Source: Amaurobius ferox (lineage: Eukaryota; Arthropoda; Arachnida; Araneae; Amaurobiidae). From it: a DNA stretch of 64,000 nucleotides. Below the pieces are notes generated by a model. It was not told the origin of the DNA, did no database searches, and worked only from the letters and a program-made list of their open reading frames with translations. Of the stretch, positions 11,703 to 23,648 are shown in pieces. The translations under genes were made by a program, and so were the position numbers. The stretch lies in contig OX578134.1 of NCBI GenBank assembly GCA_951213105.1, positions 142,956,450-143,020,449 of the forward strand. Direction: 5' to 3'. Position 1 is the first letter of the stretch. Every line of letters starts with the position of its first letter.

Positions 11703-11761
11703 AAGACAGACAGAATGAACAAAGTCATAAACACTTTTCAACTTTGTTGTAAAGTGTTAAT
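10403..11761 (-). mobile_element. Hairpin/CTGT element, family 1, copy a
   Basis: This non-autonomous element is about 1.35 kb. One end is near ACAAGAAAGATCAATCATGC. The other ends in a perfect-looking hairpin (11730-11758: AACACTTT + CAAC, loop TTT, GTTG + AAAGTGTT with one T:T mismatch). A (GACA)n microsatellite lies just inside it (11662-11713). No ORF of significance is present. It sits inside the Penelope-like relic, splitting its endonuclease, with no clear long target duplication. Five further copies occur in this window. Strand here is set so that the hairpin end comes first. Helentron-associated (HINE/DINE-1-like) identity is inference from the hairpin and GTCT-type microsatellite. 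Confidence 0.8.
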
Positions 11762-11953
11762 AAACAGGGATTCATAAAGAAGAATACTACATGGACTGTT
11801 ACAACGAACCAAAAGGAATTTTTTTTCAAACATGTGAAGAAATTTATCATTAACCACATATTGAGCAAGAGCCGTAGAAAGTTTACCATATTTGATATCG
11901 TGAGCATGTTCTGCTAAACAGATACCAACATACTGTTGGCATCCGCTCTTGCA
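11762..11953 (-). pseudogene. Penelope-like element, GIY-YIG endonuclease fragment
   Basis: The minus strand reads CQQYVGICLAEHAHDIKYGK, then LSTALAQYVVNDKF. This is the pattern of the GIY-YIG endonuclease of Penelope-like elements: the YVG core, then an EH..DI..G segment and a STALA..V block. The classical Arg-rich helix is degraded, there is no upstream reverse transcriptase, and the 5' side abuts an inverted terminal-repeat fragment at 11945. It is therefore a 5'-truncated dead copy. Confidence 0.65.
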
Positions 11954-12041
11954 GTTTTTAATATATGTTTTGCATGTCTTTTAGGATGTGTTAAAGAAAA
12001 GACCTTTCGCTTTTTAAAATGCTTTGTCCTTGATTTTATCT
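11945..12041 (+). repeat. Penelope-like element terminal repeat, arm 2 (inverted)
   Basis: This ~95-bp copy of arm 1 lies in opposite orientation. Homology starts near the sequence corresponding to the ribozyme cleavage site (CGCTCT) and ends at GTCCTTGATTTTA. The ribozyme core itself is missing here. Confidence 0.65.
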
Positions 12042-12486
12042 ATATAATAGTTAACTTGTGCAACAGTCATAATTTAGATCATAAGGTAGCATACTTGCTA
12101 AATGTTAGTTAAGCATAAAGAAATCAACATTTCGGACATATATAAACATTCCTAAATTGTGGAATGAAACTTAGCGCACACTTCCGAGTTATTAATTTTT
12201 TCATTGTAAATAATTGTAATTCCATCAATAAGTTTCATTATTCTAATCACCATTGGAATTCATGACTGATCTATGGAAAACTAAATTTATCATTTTTTTT
12301 TTCACTTTTTTAATGTTTTTATAATGTTCAAGTACTGTATGCATATCAATTGTATATATTAATTTTGAAATTACGCATTTGAGCTTTAAAAACTCTTTTA
12401 GATTCAACTCAGAAAATTTTAAATAGAACATGTGATAAACCCCTCACAATACATTCCTTCTCCGTATACCGTTATGTTTAACTCTC
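12042..12486. other. Dscam intron, no feature recognised
   Basis: AT-rich sequence; I see nothing identifiable. Confidence 0.5.
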
Positions 12487-12990
12487 AGGTGAATCGTCTG
12501 CTCAAACTTGTGAATGACGTTGCTGCTCTAATCTGGAATCTAACCACGGATCTTTGTAGTGGCCAGTCGTTGAGCTACTAGGAAGGAATTGCAAGCTCTT
12601 ATCGTCGAAGTAGGCTCTGCATTCTCCGCATTTTAATATCAGATTGACGTGCAAATCACAATCTAAATGATAACCTACTGCACTTATTTTACTTCAGGTT
12701 AGCCTCCTACTACTATTTTTATCTTCCAAATTAGCTTCCTAAGTGGTCTTTGACCCCCCGATTTTGAAATCGACGCTTAATATATCAGAGTCCTCTGAAT
12801 CCGTACTAGAGTCACTTTCAGATCTCCGACATCTTTGCACTAAACTACCGGGTTGATTTGTTCGGCAAGGTCTTTACAATGGTAAATACCTTGGTGCCCC
12901 AAAGGGCAATCGAACCACGTATTTTTGTATTAATCAGCCGAAGCTCAACTATTGAGCTATTGGGATGGAATTGGAAGCTCTTATCGTCTA
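12487..12990 (-). mobile_element. tRNA-derived SINE, family A, reverse copy
   Basis: The reverse complement has the family A layout. One degraded tRNA-like head is near 12890-12990 (GAGCTATTGGGATGGAATTG on the plus strand). The shared body (12600-12880, with TAGCCTCCTACTACTATTTT) follows. A second degraded head is near 12490-12600. Internal promoter boxes are more decayed than at 7.1-7.5 kb. Confidence 0.65.
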
Positions 12991-14204
12991 AGTTGACTCT
13001 GAAAACTAAATTCCATTATTGTCCCTTTTCCAATTAGTATATGCATAACACGTTTCAGCCTTACTCTTTGGGTTACAAACATACATATAAATCCCAAACT
13101 ATTAAAAAGAACTCATAGCAAAACCAATTTTAATAAACAAAATTATTATCATCACAGCATGGTATCATCTATATGAAATCATATTAAATCAAAAAGTAAG
13201 AATAAAGTTAAAATAAAGTTCTATTAAGAGCTGATTTGCTGATATTTTTACGAAACGCAAGCGGTCGTAACTTATTTAATTATAAGACAACATATGAATT
13301 AATTATGTAATTTTTCTTTTGAAAACAAATACAAATTAATTTACGAACAAATGAAATATCTCGTATACCGTCGTCCTGAATAACTAAACCCACAATTGCT
13401 TTACTTCAACAATTAAAAACAAATATGAGCAAAATGGACATATAATAATTTACTTAATATAACAGAAAAACTTTGAGTGGTTCTAATACTCATAATAATA
13501 ATATGCGCTACTCTACGCGCGGTTACAGTCATGCAGAAGAACTCATCCTAAAATGAGAGATCTTTTGAACATAGTTGTCATATCCAAATAAATAATATTT
13601 GCATTCTTTAAGGACTACTATTTAAATTCTTATTCCCTTTCATCAGAAAACAAACAAGTTGCTTTGAAATACAATAAGTCCAAGATAGGATGCGTCAATC
13701 GTTACAATCTTAAGCATTATTCTAAAACTATTAGTAAAAAATCTTAATTTTACTTACAGTACAGCAGTATATTTAGCGAAAATGTTATGGTGAATTTTAA
13801 CTTCGACCATGGAATTTTGACGGATCTGTAATTATTTATTGAGGATCTTTGTATAACAAACATTTTTGTGGAATGGTTCTTGTAAGTCAATGGTTTGTGA
13901 GTCTATATATACGTAATTTGCGTGATATTCAAAACAATAGTTTTAGATAGTGAAGAGAAGAAGACAATTACTTTAGAACGAAATCAAACAAGAACAAATT
14001 CTCCATTTTCAAACTCCTTAAAGAAATAGATAAAAGGCAGAAGAAACAAAAACAGTGAACAATTATTTCATATGGAATTTTATACTGAAAGTAAGCAAAA
14101 TTAAATACGTTGTAAATTATTTTCTTCTTGGTTGCGTTGCTTTATTTATATTTTTAATTACACATATTTTAATTTTGTTAAATTTATTTTCTTAGCTTTT
14201 TTCG
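12991..14204. other. Dscam intron, no feature recognised
   Basis: AT-rich, without repeats or ORFs I can name. Confidence 0.5.
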
Positions 14205-14471
14205 ACCCAGACTGTCCGACATACACAAAAGTGTAAGATATCGGTTTGGAAATGCCAGCCAATTTAGACCAGAACCCAGTGGGAGTGGCAACCACAGGGA
14301 CTATACCCTCCTCCTCCTACCACCAACCATTCGAAAGAACTTACAACCCCACATATTTTGCATGCTCGTATTCCGCGTGAACACGGGGACAAATTGGGAA
14401 GAGCCAGAAATCAAACTCGGGTCGTCAGATTGCAATCTCCACGCGCTAACCACTGGGCTGTTTCACTCCTG
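14205..14471 (-). mobile_element. tRNA-derived SINE, family B, copy 1
   Basis: The minus strand starts with a tRNA-like head: CAGCCCAGTGGTTAGCGCG is a good box A, then a box-B-like GAGTTTGATTTC. The body contains the conserved 'ACTGGGTTCTGGTCTAA'-type segment. Related copies are at 26470-26733, 27463-27748 and partially at 29245 and 41283. Confidence 0.75.
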
Positions 14472-15015
14472 TTAAATTTATTAATTTTATCTTATAGACT
14501 AGCAATATGAAGAGTTATTAATTTGTCAGAATGGTCCTTTATCGTATACTAAATCAAATTATAAACACCTACGTTATTTAACAGACGGCAAATGGTACGC
14601 AAACTTAAAAACTTTAATTCGTTATCTCGTATGAATTAATTTCAATAATATATGACAATGAGAATTTAAACGGCATTAGACTAAATGGTAACTACAGTGA
14701 ATTATTTTATTTACAGCATCAAACGCAACCAACGCGTCAGATAAACGCATATGGAAAGAGGGTAGACAACTATTGCCCATCGTAACTCAGGATAATCCAC
14801 TTATGCTGCACTTCTGATGACAAAGCCATTTTCAATTAAATACTGTTCAGTCCCGAAATTTGAATCCAAAACTGAAATTAGATAATTCCTGGATATAGAA
14901 ACTTCAGCATATAAATTAAATAATATATGTAATATAAATAAAATATATTTATATGTAGGGTGTCGTAAGTCCGTATCAGGGGAATTTTTCTAGAGCGAAG
15001 AGAGTTATCCTTATT
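14472..15015. other. Dscam intron, no feature recognised
   Basis: AT-rich; nothing identified. Confidence 0.5.
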
Positions 15016-16300
15016 AACACATTACAACAAAGTTGAAAAGCGTTTATGACTTTGTTCATTCTGTCTGCATGTCTGTATGTCCGTTAGCACGATAAAATGA
15101 CTTAATCAAAATGAAATTTTAGTATGTTGTTCAGACGGTCTGTAGGACCTATGAGAATATAAATGAATAATATCACCCAATTAGTTTTGGATTAAACCCG
15201 GGTTGAAAAAATGAAATACATTGAACCATATGGGACCTAATTTTTCAAAAATTTTTTAAACAGATTTAAAATTCACAAATTGCTTCGAAAATTTTAGGTA
15301 ATATTCAAATTATTCCATAAAATATATAAAAAAAAAAATTCAGCAAAATATATTCAGTAATTTTTTAAATAAAAATTAAAATAATAATTACACCTCTCAC
15401 ATGAAGCGATCACGTGAACATGATATGAAAAGATTCCGTGACTCACATCAAAATAAAATATGGCATCCATATTCTCTCAAAATCGTGATATTTAAAGTAC
15501 TTTTTAATTCATATTGAGTGTTGTATTCGTCCCAAAACAGCTTTATTTTTGCTTAAATTCTGTGCATCTACATACTGAAACAACGCAATGACAATATATT
15601 TGACTTTAAATGATCATCCAAACTTGATTATTTCTACAACGAAGCCTATTTTTCACTTATGTAAAATGTAAACAGCAAAATATGTAGGATGAGTTGTATA
15701 AGAATTGTTGTATTTTTTTAACGCAAAAATATTTAGCTCATGGAGTCTGCATAGCTGATATGCATGAAATATTGATTTTACAGAGTGAAGAACGATTTTT
15801 TTCGATGAAGTTTTAAGCATAGAGTTTAATTACTTGTAGCTCCATGGTCATAAGTTTTTTAATTAAATAAATTATTTTCGTACTGTGATGAATGAAATGA
15901 TTGGGAAAACGTTATGAATGAAATACTGCTTTTATAGAGAGAGCCAGGCGTATTATTTTTTCTATGACGTTACATGAATGAATGTCAGTTGTTTTCGATG
16001 AAGATTTCAAACATAATAAATTATTGTAGTATTTGATTTTTTAAATATTACCGGGGAATGTATCGCATTTTAGGGATGTTTAAACCAGGCAATTTATATT
16101 TCAATGCCGTCATTTTAATGAAGATCATTTTGTTCGATGAAGGTTTAATTTTTCAAATATAATAAATTAATGTAGTATTGTGATAAGTTTTAAAATACTA
16201 CTTAGGAATGTATTGTATTTTAGAGATGTTTGAATAAAATTCATTGAAGTTGGAAAGTGTTTCATAATCAATGCTTTAAGCATGATTCATCTTTCTTGTA
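15016..16300 (+). mobile_element. Hairpin/CTGT element, family 1, copy b
   Basis: It starts with the terminal hairpin (AACACATTACAACAAAG... pairing imperfectly) and a short CTGT tract (15060-15080). It ends at CATGATTCATCTTTCTTGT. Internal sequence is collinear with the other copies, including blocks such as GATCACGTG and TTTCATAATCAATGCTTTAA. Confidence 0.8.
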
Positions 16301-16625
16301 TATTAATGCAGCGGCATAGGAAACTCCCATAGCGCTACACGACGGGATAGCTTTGGAGGCTAAACCCCTTCGTATGGGGGTGGAGGGTATCTCGCTCCCT
16401 TCAAGAGAGAGGTAAAAGTCAAATACAAAGTTGTAGAGCGTTGCAAAATTAGTATGGAAATGTGTTTGACAAAAAAAAACTGAAAACTACTCTGAAAACT
16501 AGGGAATAGAACTCTAAACCATCCCCTTATAAAGCAATATTGATGTATTAAAACGATTGGGATACCCTGTATTGGGAAACGCTATGCGTATGGTGATGAT
16601 AGACTGTGACAGGTGGTATGTTTTT
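16301..16625. other. Spacer between two family 1 elements
   Basis: About 325 bp of less AT-rich sequence (GCTACACGACGGGATAGC, GTATGGGGGTGGAGGG). It probably derives from another repeat, but I cannot name it. Confidence 0.4.
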
Positions 16626-17950
16626 AACACTTTACAACATAGTTGAAAAGTGTTTATGACTTTGTGCATTCTGTCTGTCTGTATGTCTGTCCGTTAGCAC
16701 GATAACAGTCTAAAAAATGACTTTATCAAAATGAAATTTTAGTATGTTGTTCAGACGGTCTGTGGGACCTACGGGAATATAAATGAATAATATCACATAA
16801 TTAGTTTTGGATTGAACCCGGATTGAAAAAATGAAATACATTGAAGCTTATGGGACCTAATTCGTCAAACATTTTTTATGCGGATTTAAAATTCACAAAT
16901 TGCTTTGAAAGTTTTAAGAAATATTCAAGTTATCCCATAAAATTGATAAAAAAATTTCAGCAAAATATATTCGGTAGATATTTTAAATAAAAATTAAATT
17001 ATTAATTACACCCTTTATATGAATAGATCACGTGCACATTATATGAAGAGATCACGTGCACATCATACGAAGAGATCACGTGACCCACTTCGAAATAAAA
17101 TATGGCATCCATCTCGTGTCAAAATCGTAATGTTTAAAGTTCTTTTTAATTCATATTTAGTGTTGTATCCGCTCTAAACCCGCTTTATTTTTGCTTAAAT
17201 TCTGTGCATCTACATCCTGACACAACGCAATTACAATATATTTGAGTTTAAATGATCATCAAACGTTAATTATTCCTAAAACGAAGCCGAATTTTCCTTT
17301 ATGGAGGATTTAAACACCAAAAGATGTAGAACGAGTTGTATAAGAATTGCTCCATGTCTTTAATGCAAAATTATTTAGCTCATTTAGTGTGCAATATAGC
17401 TGATATGAATGAAACATTCATTGATTTTACAAAGAGAAGCAGACGATTTTTTAGATGAAGTTTTAAGTATAGAGTTATATTACTTGAACCTCCATTGCTT
17501 TAAGTTTTTAAATAAAATGAATTATTATAGTATTGTGATGAATGAAATAAATGGAAAATAGTTTATAAATACTGCTGTTATACAGACAGCCAGGCGGTTT
17601 ATATTTCGTTGACGTCATTTGTATAAAGTTCATTTGTTTTCAATGAAGTTTTCAAATATAATAAATTATTGTAGTATTATGATACTTTTTAAAATATTAC
17701 CGACGAGTGTATCGCATTTTAGAGATGTTTAAACCAGGCAATTTATATTTAAATGCCGTCATTTGAATAAAGTTTATATTTTACGATGAAGTTTTAAGTT
17801 TTCAAATATAATAAATTAATGTAGTATTGTGATAATTTTAAAAATTTTACCGAGGAATGTATCGCATTTCGGAGATGTTTGAAGAAAATTGCATTAAAGT
17901 TGGAAAGTGTTTCATAATCAATGCGTTATGCATGATTGATCTTTCTTGTT
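16626..17950 (+). mobile_element. Hairpin/CTGT element, family 1, copy c
   Basis: Same orientation as copy b. It has the terminal hairpin at 16626-16654, a short CTGT tract, collinear internal blocks (including a duplicated 'GAGATCACGTGCACAT' motif near 17030-17085) and the end CATGATTGATCTTTCTTGTT. Confidence 0.8.
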
Positions 17951-18480
17951 CTTCTGATCTTTCGTGTGTACCAAGAAATAAAAATATAGGTGTGGGCAAT
18001 TAAATGTTAGCTCATACTAAAAATTGCTGACGCCAGACGGACTCCAAGCCTTCACGTTAAATTCTATATTTTATGATAGGGCCATAAAAAAGCGCCACAG
18101 TTGCAGCTCTAAAGTGTCCCACACACGAAGAGAGGGAAGGTGACATACCTCACCGGATAACCTGACTACATTTTTATACTGCATATTCCATCTCTCTGTG
18201 CACAGTTACTGAGGAAACAGCTAATGTGCTTAGAAAAATGAAAATTACTATTTCTGCCGGGGTAAGGCCTTGCTACATATGCACCTTGCTGCATATGTAG
18301 CGGATACTTATGACCTATGTATTATCGGCCAGTACTTTTCGAGAAAACATGAACTCGAAATTCAAAAACAACGAATTACGAACAACGTATGAAAAGGTAC
18401 CTTTGCTTAAAACAGACACGGGAGACATCCTAGTCAATGCAACATAGTTACGACAGACGAAGTTTTATTACATGCACGCA
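17951..18480. other. Intron sequence 5' of the Gypsy relic
   Basis: No intact feature. Part of 18340-18480 may be degraded Gypsy sequence, since its translation has frameshifts, but I cannot align it. Confidence 0.4.
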
Positions 18481-18816
18481 GCGAGTGTTTGGTGACAAGA
18501 TCAAGACAGACCCAAGAACATGTAGAAGGTCTGAAACATATTTCCTGTCTTCTGTGTATGAAGAAAAAAATATTGTGTTTACGATCATCGCCTATATTTG
18601 AAGTGGCGGAGTGTGAAGACGCCTTCAATCGGTATAAAGATATGCTCATTTCAGCTCCCATTCTGGAATATATTCAAGCGATGGAATATTTTATACTGGA
18701 TGTCAATGCCATTAATCGCCTGATGAATATGCTCAAGCACGGTTGGATGAAATTTATCGCTTCGCTCGTGAAAGGATCAACATAGCTACCGATAGAATAA
18801 AGACCCGGAACGATGT
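18481..18816 (+). pseudogene. Ty3/Gypsy retrotransposon fragment (RT/RNase H start fused to integrase)
   Basis: The frame around 18600-18705 reads ECEDAFNRYKDMLISAPILE then FILDVNAIN. This matches the Gypsy region between reverse transcriptase and RNase H (usual catalytic D in 'FILDTDAS' degraded to DVNA). Directly after, in another frame (about 18725-18816), YRFARERINIATDRIKTRND matches the late integrase region. So RNase H and the integrase core have been deleted, with the junction near 18710-18725. The frame then resumes after the insertion at 18817-19501. Confidence 0.75.
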
Positions 18817-19501
18817 TTAAGGTGACGGTGGACGTTGAATTTTTTTTTATTGACTTAGAAACGTGAAATTTTGTATAAATATTCCTATAACATTACTATA
18901 TACAATACCATTAAATTGTGTTATAATTTTGTATTTTTTTTTAATTTAAATTTTTTAACGAAAATTTGAAAATGCTCCTTGCGTACCATTTGTTCACATT
19001 TTTGATTAATTTTACATTATGATCACTCCAAAACACATTATGTACACATTTGGGTATTCATTTTTAAATCCCTTAGAAAGCCAATTTTTAAAAAAATATT
19101 TTTCTGCATTAAAACTTAATTTTCTTCATTTAATTAGGTTCTTATTCACTTTTAATTACCTTAATAAAGTCCAATTATAAAATGAATACTCAGTTTCATT
19201 AAAAAGTATGAGAAGTGTTTTTTTGCCAAATTCCATGCATCTCAGACAAAAATTAAGACGCATGGAGCATTTTAAAAATGTAAAACCTTTGAAAATTCCG
19301 TTTCGAATAAAATGCATGCAACCGTTTGCTTACGGGTGGGACAGCGTCCATCCCAAACGAAGAACCTCCCAAAAAACGTTCGTTTGGGATGGACGTTGTC
19401 ACACCCGTAAGTAAATGTTAAATATGTAAAATAATGTTATATATGTATTAAAACTTTTTTTAGTCGATTTTTGCTCATTTCAACGTCCACCGTCCCCTTA
19501 A
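18817..19501. mobile_element. TTAA-flanked non-autonomous DNA element
   Basis: TTAA duplications at 18817-18820 and 19498-19501 flank 19-bp terminal inverted repeats: GGTGACGGTGGACGTTGAA (18821-18839) and its near-perfect inverse (19479-19497, one mismatch). The interior is AT-rich with no transposase. It holds a long hairpin (19329-19411). TTAA target duplication is the hallmark of piggyBac-type elements; some Sola elements share it. It interrupts the Gypsy integrase remnant, so it inserted later. Confidence 0.85.
19329..19411. repeat. 33-bp inverted repeat (hairpin)
   Basis: Arms at 19329-19361 and 19379-19411 match at about 30 of 33 positions (key block GTCCATCCCAAACGAA), separated by 17 bp. 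It lies within the TTAA element. It could extrude as a cruciform or form a stable RNA hairpin. Confidence 0.9.
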
Positions 19502-19760
19502 GCTAATAAAGGACGATTTCAGGAAGACGACACAGTGTGGCTATTTAACTCTGGGCGATAATCAGGATTTTTGTCGAAACTGCAGCACAATATGGAAGGA
19601 CCGACACAACGCCATAATGAAGAGAATAAACTGTGTTATTTATCGAACTCGCAAATCGTCTCAACCAAGCCAAAAGTCATCCGAATCGGCAGATTGCGCC
19701 ATATTATGAACCACTATAGAGTATTATTGTTACACATATGCAAACTGCTTTATGGCGCTT
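19502..19760 (+). pseudogene. Ty3/Gypsy integrase C-terminal fragment
   Basis: The plus strand reads NKGRFQEDDTVWLFNSGR, stop, then LSKLQHNMEGPTQRH..., then TKPKVIRIGRLRHI. This is the conserved integrase tail (FQ.GD.VWL.NP, LSPKLQ..WEGP, KPKVIH..RL). In-frame stops show it is dead. It continues the fragment at 18481-18816 across the TTAA element. Confidence 0.8.
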
Positions 19761-20835
19761 TGCTTCACTACAAGGACCAGTTATACATACCACTATTGCT
19801 ATTATCTAATGAAAAGGGTTGGATGATCATGCCGATATTTACATGACATTGGATAGATTTGGAAAATATCACCAACTTGGCGACTTTTGGATAGCTTACG
19901 AAGCCCCTGGAATGTTCTAGTTTTATCCATTAGTTTCGAAGATACGATCACTTTCTAGATACTAGAACGTTCTATATTTCTATGAACAGTATATGAGGGA
20001 GTCATCGTCCATTTAGATGGAGTTGGCGTAATACAAACCCAAACCGAATTAAAATGTAAGATGCATCAGTGTTTTGAGAACGAATGCTGCTATTTTGTGA
20101 GTTAGTTAAGCATTTAAACCGCTGTTGTACGTGGCAGTTGTTTTGTGATCTAGTAAGATATATACGGTGTTATTAGTTGTAAATTGACCACTAGTTGTAA
20201 ATTATCCACATTTACTATTATAAGTACTTTAAATAAAATTGTTAGCTATCCAAAAATTCATACACAATTTCATAGTCTGGGAGTACAACAATGATTTCAG
20301 AGAATACTTAGCAAAAACTTGACGGCAGAAGTGGGTTTTGGAATTCAAGTAATTATAAAAATAACTGTCAATTCTGGAAAACTTAATTAACTGTCAGTTC
20401 ATTCATTTGTTTTATGATAAAGCTTCTACGTGAGCAAGAACTGAACGAAATAGTTCCCTTCAACGACATTTTAATTTCAAATGTCATGGTAATGCTGATA
20501 AGTAATACGCTTTTAATAAGGCTGATTAACTCTAAAACTTTAAAATACTTTCATTTCAGATCGTATGGTTTTTGAACAAGTAACGTATGGTTACGAAATA
20601 TGATTTCTATTAAAATTTCCAAAATATAAGTAAAAAATTTACAAATTTATAATTTTTAGTCTTTTTTTTTTCCTGTTTGACATTACAGTTGCTCCATTCA
20701 CGAGCAGACGATAGGCGGAACACCTTGACTGTTTATGAAAAAGAAATCAAAATAAATATGTTTTTTTAATTTCAGCGGTGCAAGACTGGCGAAGTCTCGC
20801 CAGTTTATTGAAAATAATAGAAATGAATCATTTTT
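19761..20835. other. Possible Gypsy 3' remnant, then unassigned intron
   Basis: The 300-400 bp after the integrase tail could include a decayed LTR: short GAACGTTCTA/TAGAACGTTC blocks near 19910-19970. I cannot define LTR ends. The rest is featureless. Confidence 0.35.
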
Positions 20836-20879
20836 AACACTTTACAACAAAGTTGAAAAGTGTTTATGACTTTGTTCAT

Positions 20880-20917
<38 letters not shown>

Positions 20918-22146
20918 CGTTAGCACGATAACTGCCGTAAAAATGACTTAATCAAAATGAAATTTTAGTATGTTGCTCAGACGGTCTGTAGGACCTATGG
21001 GAATATAAATGAATAATATCACACAATTAGTTTTGGATTGAACCCGGGTTGAAAAAATGAAATACATTGAGCCCTATGGGACCTAATTTTTCTAACATTT
21101 TTTAAGCGGATTTAAAATTCACAAATTGCTTCGAAAATTTTAGGTAATAGTCAAATTGTTCCATAAAATATATAAAAAAAATTCAGCTAAATATATTCAG
21201 TAGTTTTTTAAATAAAAATTAAAATAATAATTACACATCTTATATGAAACGATCACGTGACCATGATATTAAACGATCACATGACCCACTTCAAAATGAG
21301 ATATGGCATCCATCTTGTTTCAAATTCGTGATTTTTTAAAGTTCTTTTTAATTCATATTGAGTGTTGTATCCATCCTAAAACTACTTTATTTCTGCTTAA
21401 ATTCTGTGCATCTACATACTAAAACAACACAATGACAATATATTTGAGTTTAAATTCTCATTCAAATTTGATTATTTCTACAATTAAGCCTATTTTTCAC
21501 CTATGTAAAATGTAAACAGCAAAATATGTAGAATGAGTTGTATTAGAATTACTGTATTTCTTTAACGCAAAATAATTCAGTCCATGGAGTCTGCATGGCT
21601 GATATGAATGAAATATTAATTGATTTTATAAACAGAAGGACGATATTTTTCGATGAAGTTTTAAGCATAAAGTTTATGAATTGTAGCTCCATGGTCTTAA
21701 TTTTTAAATAAAATAAATTATTATAGTATTGTGATGAATGAAATGGAGAAAGTTATGAATGAAATCCTGCTTTTATAGAGAGATCCAGGCCTGTTGTTTT
21801 TTCTATGACGTCATTTGAATTAATTTCAGTTGTTTTCGATGAAGTTTTCAAATATAATAAATTATCGTAGTAATATGATAGATTTAAAAATATTTCCGTG
21901 GAATGTATTGCATTTTAGAGATATTTAAACCACGCAATTTATATTTCAATGCCGTCTTTTGAATGAAGTTCATTTTTTTCAATGAAGGTTTAAGTTTTCA
22001 AATATAATAAATCAATGTAGTATCGTGATAAGTTTTAAAATATTACCGAGGAATGTATTGCATTTTCGACTTTTTTAAATAAAATTGCATTGAAGTTGGA
22101 AAGTGTTTCATAATCAATGCTTTAAGCATGATTGATCTTTCTTGTT
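20836..22146 (+). mobile_element. Hairpin/CTGT element, family 1, copy d
   Basis: The terminal hairpin AACACTTTACAACAAAGTTG... is at 20836-20864. A longer (CTGT)n tract follows (20882-20917). Then comes the collinear interior, ending CATGATTGATCTTTCTTG. It is one of the better-preserved copies. Confidence 0.85.
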
Positions 22147-22494
22147 TTCAAATAGCCTTTGTACAGTCCCTGATATTTATCGCTCTAGTAAGGCAAATAG
22201 CTACATTTTGCGACTAGAATATAGGACGTTTTACAAAATCTGCGAAACTTTATCAAAATTTTGCGATATTAGAGGTTTTTTTCCTTTTACAAATAATTAT
22301 TAATGCATATTAATGTATTTTTGACAGTCCCTGCCTATCTCCAGTACTTTCCATTTAGGACAATTCACAACTTTCTACGCCAAGAATTACCATTGTAAAT
22401 CACAAAGGATACCTATACGCCCACTCACTTACAAGGTCGATTTCCTTGTAATAGTGTAAATTAAGATAATGCTTAAGGATTTCTGAAAGTAAAA
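22147..22494. other. Spacer between two family 1 elements
   Basis: About 350 bp of AT-rich intron; no feature recognised. Confidence 0.5.
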
Positions 22495-23648
22495 GCAAAA
22501 AAGATCAATCACGCATATAGCATTGCTTATGAAACACTTTCCAACTTCAATGCAGTTTTATATAAACATCTCTAAAATGCGATACATACCTCAAAAATAT
22601 TTTTAAAATTATCATAATACTATAATAATTTATTATATTTGAAAACTTTATGGAAAACAAATGAACTTTATTCAAATGACGCCATCGAAATATAAATAGC
22701 CTCTATATAAAAGCAGCATTTCATTCATAAACATTTTCCCAAACCTTTCATTCATCACAATACTATAATAATTTATTTTATTTAAAAAATTAAAACCATG
22801 AAGGTACAAGAAATTTAACACTTATGCTTAAAACTTCGTCTAAAAATTCGTCTGGGTTCTCTGTGTAAAATCAATGAATGTTTCATTCATATCAGCTATA
22901 TTGCAGACTAAAAGAGCTAAAGAATTTTACGTTAAAGAAATGCAGCAATTCTTATACAACTCATTCTACATCTTGTGGTGTTTACATTTTCTATAAGTGA
23001 AAATTAGGTTTCGTTGTAGAAATAATCAGAGCTTGATAATCATTTAAACTCAAATATTTTGTAATTTCGTTGTTTCAGTATGTAAATGCACAGAATTTAA
23101 GCAAAAATAAAGCGGTTTTAGAATGAATACAACACTAAATATGAATAAAAAAGAACTTTAAAAATCACGATTTTGAGACAAGATGGATGCCATATTTTAT
23201 TTTGAAGTGGGTCACGTGAACTTTTCATATAATGGTCACGTGATCTCTTCATATAAAGGGTGTAATTATTATTTTAATTTTTATTTGAGAAACTAATGAA
23301 TATATTTTGCTGAATTTTTTTGTTATATATTTTACGGGATAATTTGAATATTTCCTAAAACTTTCGAAGCAATTTGTGAATTTTAAATTCACTTGAAAAA
23401 TGTTTGAAAAATTTTGTCCCATAGGGTTCAATGTTTTTCATTTTTTCAACCCGGGTACAGTCCAAAACTAATTGGGTGATATTATTCATTTATATTCCCA
23501 TAAGTTCCACAGATCATCTGAACAACATACTAAAATTTCGTTTCGATAAAGTCATTTTTACATAAGTTATCGTGCTAACGGGCATACAGACAGACAGACA
23601 GAACGAACAAAGTCATAAACACTTTTCAGCTATGTTGTAAAGTGTTAA
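22495..23648 (-). mobile_element. Hairpin/CTGT element, family 1, copy e
   Basis: Opposite orientation to copy d. It begins at AAGATCAATCACGC and ends with a short (GACA)n (23588-23601) and the hairpin TTCAGCTATGTTGTAAAGTGTT. It lacks about 150-200 bp relative to other copies in the part nearest the ATCAATC end. Confidence 0.8.
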
